NCBI GenBank assembly: GCA_008015325.1
Contig: SSFI01000023.1
Span: forward strand, 1-54,679
Reading direction: 5' to 3'
DNA: 54,679 nucleotides
Source of the DNA: Rheinheimera sp.
Lineage (GTDB): Bacteria > Pseudomonadota > Gammaproteobacteria > Enterobacterales > Alteromonadaceae
The translations under genes were made by a program, and so were the position numbers. Positions 48,766 to 54,679 of this stretch are shown piece by piece. Each line of letters begins with the position of its first letter. The first letter of the stretch is position 1. The notes beneath the pieces are model-generated. The model was not told where the DNA came from, did no database searches, and was given only the letters and a program-made list of their open reading frames with translations.

Positions 48766-49701
48766 CTAACGCTCATTAACCTTGCTGTCCGGCGCGGATT
48801 CTAAAGCTGGCATTGTGTTTGGCTTTGTGGCCGCAGGCAAATTCAATATCTGCACTGAATTTTCTGGCAGCATAAAACCAGCTTGTTTGTACAACTGCTC
48901 AATCCTGCCATTTTCCCGTAAAATTTTGAGGCCTTTATTCAGTGCTTCACTGACAAAACGGCCTTCTGGGTGAGATTTACTGATGACAAAATGCCGGCTG
49001 TCATTGAGTAAAATAGCGACTCCCGGTACTACTTGTAAGCGCAGTTGTTCCAGTTGATAGATCCCTTTTTCATCATGGAAAAACGGCATCAGCATAAAGT
49101 CTATCCAACGCATGTGCACCATCCGGGCTTGGCTGAGCCATTCGTCTTCCTGCACGAGTTCTCTTAAGCCTAAAGCCTGCATCGTTTGCCAGTTGGTGTG
49201 CCACTTTGGTGTAGATACGCCACTGAATTTACGTAGCTCCTCTAAAGTCCGGGTACGCAGCACTGGCAGATTTTCCGGGCTGGTATAAATGCCAGCTAAA
49301 TACTCACCCCGCCGCACCACAGCTTCGCTGATGTAAACTTTCCCCGCGAGGGCTTTGGCATCCGTCAGCCAATAAGTATCAAAGCTCAGCAGAGAATCAC
49401 CACTTTCAAGCATCTTGGTATTACGGAAATTAAATTTGCCAGGCTGATAATAAAAATTCTTAGTAAATCCACCCAGGGCTAATGCCTGTTGCAGTAATAC
49501 CATATCTGCAACATCCCGGCGCATGGTCGCTCCGCGGAAATCCACAATACTCAGAACCGGGCGGCCATTGAGGAACTTCAGATAGTCTTCGTAAACATCG
49601 TCACGAATATAAACCGGAATTACCTCGGCCTTAGGCAAAACGGGCTCCGCCATGCAATACAAGCTCAGGATCAAACCACAGATGCACCCCAGTATTTTCA
49701 T
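48766..49701 (-). CDS. Periplasmic solute-binding-like protein
   Basis: A secreted 311-residue protein resembling the type-3 family of extracellular solute-binding proteins. A signal peptide covers the first 18 residues or so (cleavage near YCMA-EP); the cysteines in it do not form a lipobox. The C-terminal VSEALNKGLKILRENGRIEQLYKQAGF is typical of the last helix region of such binding domains. No permease or ATPase gene is nearby, so it may be an orphan binding or sensory protein. GGAG lies before the ATG. A perfect Met box half-operator sits 17 bases upstream of its start. Ligand unknown. Confidence 0.7.
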   Translation of the reverse strand: MKILGCICGLILSLYCMAEPVLPKAEVIPVYIRDDVYEDYLKFLNGRPVLSIVDFRGATMRRDVADMVLLQQALALGGFTKNFYYQPGKFNFRNTKMLESGDSLLSFDTYWLTDAKALAGKVYISEAVVRRGEYLAGIYTSPENLPVLRTRTLEELRKFSGVSTPKWHTNWQTMQALGLRELVQEDEWLSQARMVHMRWIDFMLMPFFHDEKGIYQLEQLRLQVVPGVAILLNDSRHFVISKSHPEGRFVSEALNKGLKILRENGRIEQLYKQAGFMLPENSVQILNLPAATKPNTMPALESAPDSKVNER

Positions 49702-49717
49702 GGTTACTCCATATCTC

Positions 49718-49725
49718 AGACGTCT
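49718..49725. promoter_or_regulatory. Single Met box near binding-protein gene start
   Basis: AGACGTCT is an exact 8-of-8 match to the MetJ half-operator consensus, 17 bases upstream of the leftward gene at 48766-49701. Neighbouring octamers do not match, and MetJ normally needs at least two, so a working operator is uncertain. Confidence 0.35.
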
Positions 49726-49767
49726 ATCAGCATAGGGCTGAAACGAAAGTATTTCAAAATCTCACAT

Positions 49768-49794
49768 GGACGTCTAAACGTATAGAAGTTGACA
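49768..49794 (+). promoter_or_regulatory. Tandem Met boxes and -35 before metA
   Basis: Three adjacent octamers resemble the MetJ box AGACGTCT: GGACGTCT at 49768-49775 (7 of 8), AAACGTAT at 49776-49783 (6 of 8) and AGAAGTTG at 49784-49791 (5 of 8). TTGACA, a consensus -35, begins at 49789 and overlaps the last box; the matching -10 is not clear. MetJ with S-adenosylmethionine would be expected to repress metA and the downstream metH genes. Confidence 0.65.
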
Positions 49795-49847
49795 ATTAAT
49801 GGGTGATTCGGCAAAGTGACGCATCTTTGTGGTGTTGTGGAGCCTTT

Positions 49848-50780
49848 ATGCCAATTAAAGTGATCGATCAGTTACCAGCCGTAGAAGCCTTATCGGCGGA
49901 AAATGTCTTTGTCATCACTGAAAGCCGAGCCCGTACGCAGGATATCCGCCCGCTGCGCATTGCCATACTGAATCTGATGCCAAATAAAGTGACCACGGAA
50001 ATTCAGCTGTTACGGTTGCTGGCCAATAGTCCGCTGCAAGTGGATATCGAATTGATCCGGCTGGACAATCATGTCAGCAAACACACGCCGGAAAGTCATC
50101 TGAATTGCTTTTATCGTTATTTCTCCGATGTGCAACAGCAAAACTATGATGGCTTGATTATTACCGGTGCACCGCTTGGACTGGTCGATTATGAGGATGT
50201 CAGTTATTGGCCACAGTTATCCGAAATTTTGGCCTGGGCTGACCGGCATGTCACTTCAACCTTATTCCTTTGTTGGGCAGCGCATGCGGCTCTGTACTAT
50301 TACTATGGCTTGCAGCGTGAGATCCGCGGCGAAAAACTGTCCGGTGTGTATTGGCAAAATGTAGTGCAGCCTTTGTGTCCACTAGTGCGTGGTTTCGATG
50401 ATAGTTTCCTGGTGCCGCATTCGCGTTACGCACAAGTGCCAAAACAAAAATATCAGCAGCATGCAGATATTCATGTATTGGCAGAAGCTGACGCCACCGG
50501 AGCCTATTTACTGCAAAACTCTAGCGGCAGCCGGATTTTTGTCACTGGCCACCCGGAATATGACTTAACCACATTAAACGATGAATACCAACGCGACCTT
50601 GCCGCCGGTTTAAACCCTAAAGTGCCGGAAAATTATTTTCGTGACAACGACCCCGGTAAAGGTCCGACGAAACTTTGGCAGAGTCATGCCTTTTTGTTAT
50701 TCAGTAACTGGCTGAATTATTATGTTTATCAGGCCACGCCGTTTGACTTAGCGCGCGTCGGCGAGGGGAGAGAAGCATGA
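49848..50780 (+). CDS. metA: Homoserine O-succinyltransferase
   Basis: First dedicated step of methionine synthesis, acylating homoserine. 310 residues, close to E. coli MetA. The nucleophile Cys142 is in [11 protein letters not shown], with His in FVTGHPEYD completing the site; [12 protein letters not shown] and KLSGVYW are further family segments. Acyl specificity (succinyl or acetyl) cannot be fixed from sequence alone. I start at ATG 49848 ([10 protein letters not shown]), five bases after GGAG. Its stop overlaps the next start (ATGA), so it is coupled to the split metH genes behind tandem Met boxes. Confidence 0.95.
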   Translation: MPIKVIDQLPAVEALSAENVFVITESRARTQDIRPLRIAILNLMPNKVTTEIQLLRLLANSPLQVDIELIRLDNHVSKHTPESHLNCFYRYFSDVQQQNYDGLIITGAPLGLVDYEDVSYWPQLSEILAWADRHVTSTLFLCWAAHAALYYYYGLQREIRGEKLSGVYWQNVVQPLCPLVRGFDDSFLVPHSRYAQVPKQKYQQHADIHVLAEADATGAYLLQNSSGSRIFVTGHPEYDLTTLNDEYQRDLAAGLNPKVPENYFRDNDPGKGPTKLWQSHAFLLFSNWLNYYVYQATPFDLARVGEGREA

Positions 50781-51841
50781 GTGGCCGGCTGACCGCAGAG
50801 CAATTTAAGCTATTACTGGCCGAGCGTATTTTGGTGCTGGACGGTGCCATGGGTACCATGATCCAAAATTTTCAACTGCAGGAAGCCGATTATCGCGGCA
50901 CTGAATTCGCCGACTGGCCTTCTGATCTCAAAGGCAACAATGATTTACTCGTACTGACTAAGCCTGACATCATTCTGTCCATTCACCGGCAATATCTGGA
51001 AGCCGGCGCGGATATTCTGGAAACCAACAGTTTTAACGCTACCACCATTGCGATGGCGGATTACGACATGTCGCATCTGGCAGCACGGATTAACCGCGAA
51101 GCGGCGCGTCTGGCGCGCCAGGCCTGTGATGAATTCACTGCAAAAAATCCGGCAAAACCGCGGTTTGTCGCCGGTATTCTGGGGCCAACGAACCGTACGG
51201 CGTCTATTTCGCCGGATGTGAACGACCCAGGTTATCGCAATGTCAGCTTTGATCAGCTGGTTGCCGCTTATACCGAGGCGACGCACGCGTTGATCGAAGG
51301 CGGCGCTGACCTCATTATGCTTGAAACGATTTTTGATACATTAAACGCCAAAGCCGCCGCTTTTGCCGTGTTGCAGGTGTTTGATGAACTTGGTTATAAG
51401 TTGCCTGTGATGATTTCCGGGACTATCACAGACGCATCAGGCCGGACTTTATCAGGCCAGACCACTGAGGCCTTTTATCATTCTTTGGCGCATGTCGAAC
51501 CGGTCAGTTTTGGCCTGAATTGTGCGCTGGGCCCGGATTTATTGCGGCCTTATGTCGAGACGATGGCTGCCATCGCCGAATGCGCGACTTCTGTGCACCC
51601 CAATGCCGGTTTGCCAAATGAGTTCGGCGAATACGATTTGAACGCGACCGACATGGCGGCAGAAATCAAAGACTGGGCCAATAACAACTTTATTAATATC
51701 GTCGGCGGTTGCTGCGGTACGACACCTGATCACATTCGTGCCATTGCGGATGTCGTTGCCGGCTTACCACCGCGTCTGCCAAAGCCAGTCAGTCACAGTT
51801 TTAATCTGGCTGGTCTTGAAGCCTTTTCGTTGGAGTGGTGA
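50777..51841 (+). CDS. metH: Methionine synthase MetH, homocysteine-binding subunit
   Basis: Corresponds to the N-terminal homocysteine S-methyltransferase module of cobalamin-dependent methionine synthase. The 354 residues begin with [17 protein letters not shown]; the zinc-binding cysteines are Cys249 (GLNCALGP) and Cys312-Cys313 ([10 protein letters not shown]). The protein stops in the linker after NLAGLEAF, exactly where the folate module begins in the one-piece E. coli MetH. The next gene starts with its ATG overlapping this stop (TGATG), and GGAG precedes it, so the two parts are translated together. It overlaps metA by four bases. Confidence 0.93.
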   Translation: MSGRLTAEQFKLLLAERILVLDGAMGTMIQNFQLQEADYRGTEFADWPSDLKGNNDLLVLTKPDIILSIHRQYLEAGADILETNSFNATTIAMADYDMSHLAARINREAARLARQACDEFTAKNPAKPRFVAGILGPTNRTASISPDVNDPGYRNVSFDQLVAAYTEATHALIEGGADLIMLETIFDTLNAKAAAFAVLQVFDELGYKLPVMISGTITDASGRTLSGQTTEAFYHSLAHVEPVSFGLNCALGPDLLRPYVETMAAIAECATSVHPNAGLPNEFGEYDLNATDMAAEIKDWANNNFINIVGGCCGTTPDHIRAIADVVAGLPPRLPKPVSHSFNLAGLEAFSLEW

Positions 51842-54468
51842 TGCAACAACAAGCCCGCTTTATCAACATTGGTGAGCGCACCAACGTCACGGGGTCTGCC
51901 CGCTTCAAAAAACTGATTATGGATGGCAAGTTCGAAGCCGCCTTGGATGTCGCGCGCCAACAGGTCGAGAACGGTGCCCAAATCATTGATATCAACATGG
52001 ACGAAGCGATGCTTGACAGCAAAGCCGCCATGGTGCGATATCTGAATTTGCTGGCCAGCGAGCCGGACATTGCCCGTGTGCCGATCATGGTCGACTCGTC
52101 AAAATGGGAAGTCATTGAAGCTGCACTGAAATGTATTCAGGGCAAAGCCGTCGTAAACTCGATTTCCCTAAAAGAAGGTGAAGCCTCTTTTATTCAGCAG
52201 GCGAAGTTATTACGCCGCTATGGTGCCGCTGTGGTCGTGATGGCATTTGATGAAGTCGGCCAGGCCGACACCAAAGTGCGCAAAGTCGAAATTTGCCAGC
52301 GCGCCTATAAGATCCTGGTAGAGCAAATCGGCTTCCCGCCACAAGACATTATCTTCGACCCGAATATCTTCGCCGTCGCCACAGGCATCGAAGAGCACAA
52401 CAATTATGCTGTTGATTTTATCGAAGCCACCCGCGAGATAAAGCGGCTCTGCCCGCATGCGAAAATTTCTGGCGGTGTGTCGAACGTGTCGTTTTCGTTT
52501 CGAGGCAACGACCCGGTCCGCGAAGCCATCCATTCTGTGTTTTTGTATCACGCCATCAAAGCCGGCATGGACATGGGTATCGTCAACGCCGGTCAGTTGG
52601 CAGTGTTCGACGATATTCCGGAATTATTGAAAGAACGTGTTGAAGATGTGGTGTTAAACCGCCGTGTTGATGCGACTGAACGTTTATTAGAAGTGGCTGC
52701 GCAGTTCCATGGCAAAGGCACTGTTGCAGTCAAAGAAGATGACGCCTGGCGCAGCTGGCCTGTAGCCAAGCGTCTGGAGCATGCGCTGGTCAAAGGTATT
52801 ACGGATTTTATTGATCAGGATACCGAAGAAGCACGTTTGAGTGTTGAGCGTCCGCTGCATGTCATTGAAGGCCCGCTGATGGACGGCATGAATGTTGTCG
52901 GTGATTTGTTCGGCGAAGGCAAGATGTTCCTGCCGCAGGTGGTGAAATCGGCCCGGGTGATGAAAAAGGCTGTGGCTTATCTGCAACCTTATATAGAAGC
53001 AGAAAAAGCTGGTTCCGGTGCCTCGACGCAGGGCAAAGTGCTGATGGCAACCGTAAAAGGCGATGTGCACGATATCGGCAAAAACATTGTTGGTGTGGTA
53101 CTGCAGTGTAATAACTATGAAGTGATTGACCTTGGCGTGATGGTGCCTTGTGCCACTTTGCTGCAAAAGGCCAAAGAGCTGAATGTGGATGTCATCGGTT
53201 TATCAGGTTTAATCACCCCGTCGTTAGACGAGATGGTGCATGTTGCCAAAGAAATGACCCGGCTTGGTTTCACCATCCCGCTATTAATCGGCGGTGCTAC
53301 CACCTCCAAAGCGCATACCGCAATCAAAATTGCGCCGCATTACGCGCATGGCGTGGTCTATGTGCCGAATGCGTCGCGAAGTGTCTCTGTGGTGCAGTCG
53401 CTGATTTCAGCCGAGCTGAAACCTGATTATCTGGCGCGGGTGCAGGATGAATATGTGCGTGTTATCGAACAACATCAGCGTAGCCGTAAACATGAAGAAA
53501 TGCTGACGCTGGAACAGGCGCGGGCCAATCGTGTTCCGCTGGATTTACAAAAAGTTGCGCCGGCGCCGCTACAGCCTGGTGTGCATGTCTGGCAGGATGT
53601 CGATTTAGCAGTGCTACGCGATTACATCGACTGGACACCGTTTTTCCTGACCTGGCAATTATCCGGAAAATTCCCGGCCATTCTGAATCATGCAGAGGTC
53701 GGGCTGGAAGCCCGCCGGGTGTATCAGGATGCCAATGCGATGTTAGATCGGATGATCGCAGAGCGAAAAGTCACCGGCCGTGCTGTATTCGGTTTATTTC
53801 CAGCCAATAGTGATGGCGATGACATTATTGTCTGGACCGACGAAAGCCGCAGCAGCGTGCGTTGCCGTTTGTTTAATCTGCGCCAGCAAGTTGTGCTTCG
53901 TAACAAAGCGCCGAACTGTTCTCTAGCTGATTTCATAGCCCCTGTGGATTCTGGTATTGCGGACTATATAGGTGCCTTTGCTGTCAGCACTGGTTTTGGT
54001 GCTGATGAGTTTGCCGCAGAATTAGCCAAGGCGCATGACGATTACAACAGTATTATGGTGAAAGCCTTGGCCGACCGTTTAGCGGAGGCTCTCGCTGAGT
54101 ATCTGCATATGAAAGTACGGAAAGAATACTGGGGTTATGCCGCCAATGAACAATTGGATAATGAGCAGCTGATCCGGGAGGCCTATCAGGGCATTCGCCC
54201 GGCTCCGGGATATCCGGCTTGTCCTGAACATACTGAGAAGGGCACGTTGTTCTCCTTATTAGATGTTCAGGCGCAAATTGGTATAGAGCTTACCGAGAGC
54301 TATGCAATGTGGCCGGGTGCTGCGGTATCGGGTTGGTACTTAGCGCATCCGGACAGCAAGTACTTCGCGGTCAGCAAGATTGGTGAAGATCAGCTGGCAG
54401 AATATGCGGCGAAGAAAGGCTGGAGCCGCAGTGAAGCTGAAACCTGGTTAGCACCAAATCTGCGCTAA
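51841..54468 (+). CDS. metH: Methionine synthase MetH, folate/B12/reactivation subunit
   Basis: Carries the remaining modules of cobalamin-dependent methionine synthase in 875 residues. The methyltetrahydrofolate module starts at [16 protein letters not shown]; the cobalamin cap and binding modules follow, with the cobalt-ligand His410 in DVHDIGKN; the C-terminal SAM-dependent reactivation domain has [15 protein letters not shown]. With the preceding gene it should rebuild a complete enzyme. I chose ATG 51841, which overlaps the previous stop; GTG codons just before it are in frame but add only two residues. A strong terminator follows. Confidence 0.94.
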   Translation: MQQQARFINIGERTNVTGSARFKKLIMDGKFEAALDVARQQVENGAQIIDINMDEAMLDSKAAMVRYLNLLASEPDIARVPIMVDSSKWEVIEAALKCIQGKAVVNSISLKEGEASFIQQAKLLRRYGAAVVVMAFDEVGQADTKVRKVEICQRAYKILVEQIGFPPQDIIFDPNIFAVATGIEEHNNYAVDFIEATREIKRLCPHAKISGGVSNVSFSFRGNDPVREAIHSVFLYHAIKAGMDMGIVNAGQLAVFDDIPELLKERVEDVVLNRRVDATERLLEVAAQFHGKGTVAVKEDDAWRSWPVAKRLEHALVKGITDFIDQDTEEARLSVERPLHVIEGPLMDGMNVVGDLFGEGKMFLPQVVKSARVMKKAVAYLQPYIEAEKAGSGASTQGKVLMATVKGDVHDIGKNIVGVVLQCNNYEVIDLGVMVPCATLLQKAKELNVDVIGLSGLITPSLDEMVHVAKEMTRLGFTIPLLIGGATTSKAHTAIKIAPHYAHGVVYVPNASRSVSVVQSLISAELKPDYLARVQDEYVRVIEQHQRSRKHEEMLTLEQARANRVPLDLQKVAPAPLQPGVHVWQDVDLAVLRDYIDWTPFFLTWQLSGKFPAILNHAEVGLEARRVYQDANAMLDRMIAERKVTGRAVFGLFPANSDGDDIIVWTDESRSSVRCRLFNLRQQVVLRNKAPNCSLADFIAPVDSGIADYIGAFAVSTGFGADEFAAELAKAHDDYNSIMVKALADRLAEALAEYLHMKVRKEYWGYAANEQLDNEQLIREAYQGIRPAPGYPACPEHTEKGTLFSLLDVQAQIGIELTESYAMWPGAAVSGWYLAHPDSKYFAVSKIGEDQLAEYAAKKGWSRSEAETWLAPNLR

Positions 54469-54500
54469 CCAATAATTACTGCTATATAGAGTAGGTGACT

Positions 54501-54531
54501 GAAGCCAATCGCTGCCGCGATTGGCTTCTTT
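54501..54531 (+). terminator. Intrinsic terminator after metH
   Basis: A 12-bp perfect stem (54501-54512 with 54517-54528) with a four-base TGCC loop, followed by a short T-run. It lies 33 bases after the metH stop and should end the metA-metH transcript. Confidence 0.85.
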
Positions 54532-54637
54532 GTCTGGGTAGTGGCTGGTTTATAAGCGGGTATTTGCCATAAAAACAGCAGTTCGCCCAAAAAACACCCG
54601 AACGATCGCAAAACCCGAACTTTTCTCAAATTTATAC

Positions 54638-54672
54638 TTGCGTAAGTTTCGTGACGGCCTATAATGCGCGCC
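54638..54672 (+). promoter_or_regulatory. rrn P1-type promoter at right edge
   Basis: TTGCGT (54638-54643), a 16-base spacer, a perfect TATAAT (54660-54665) and a GC-rich discriminator GCGCGCC follow one another. The CCTATAATGCGC core and the 16-bp spacing are those of E. coli rRNA P1 promoters, and A/T-rich tracts lie upstream where an UP element would be. A stable RNA operon probably begins just beyond the window. Confidence 0.65.
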
Positions 54673-54679
54673 ATGCCGA

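Overview
The window is about 54.7 kb of a gammaproteobacterial chromosome. Protein sequences and gene order (barA | rlmD-relA-mazG-pyrG-eno-ftsB-ispD-ispF-truD-surE-pcm-yqaA-nlpD-rpoS | mutS, pncC-recA; nadB | rpoE-rseABC-lepA-lepB-rnc-era-recO-pdxJ-acpS) match the Alteromonadales/Chromatiaceae type. A Rheinheimera/Alishewanella-like organism is my best inference; no rRNA gene is present to confirm it. Most of the window is conserved core genome. No tRNA or rRNA gene, CRISPR array, transposase or prophage gene is visible.

Layout. (1) 1-1459 is accessory: a strong terminator, two diverged copies of a 50-nt hairpin element, an AT-rich orphan lipoprotein gene and a perfect 14-bp inverted repeat. 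(2) 1460-9045: a Fiu-like siderophore receptor with its PiuC/YbiX dioxygenase partner, then an ABC ATPase followed by a permease fused to an M1 zinc aminopeptidase domain. (3) 9164-13609: creA, a DUF2804 gene, a SlyD-like isomerase with ygfZ, then divergent sdhE-ygfX and a SemiSWEET-like transporter. (4) 13694-24788: nadB divergent from the sigma-E operon, followed by lepA, lepB-rnc-era-recO and pdxJ-acpS. (5) 24840-32346: barA, whose 3' end is frameshifted, then rlmD-relA-mazG with a REP-like palindromic array between relA and mazG. (6) 32356-33723: an orphan flagellin gene tail-to-tail with mazG. (7) 34020-44360: pyrG, eno, an unknown gene, then an overlapping run from ftsB to rpoS. (8) 44443-48664: mutS divergent from pncC-recA, with an SOS operator before recA. 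(9) 48766-54468: a periplasmic binding-protein-like gene divergent from metA-metH, where methionine synthase is split into two translationally coupled polypeptides behind MetJ-type operator boxes. (10) The right edge carries a promoter of the rrn P1 type, suggesting that an rRNA or other growth-regulated stable RNA operon begins just outside.

Regulatory sites that can be read directly include a sigma-E promoter before rpoE, a LexA box before recA, tandem Met boxes before metA, a candidate Fur site before the receptor gene, and several strong intrinsic or bidirectional terminators. The most checkable anomalies are the single-base frameshift in the BarA Hpt domain, the split MetH, the permease-peptidase fusion, the orphan cysteine-containing flagellin and the palindromic array. 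I did not find a clear multi-gene system that I would call entirely undescribed.
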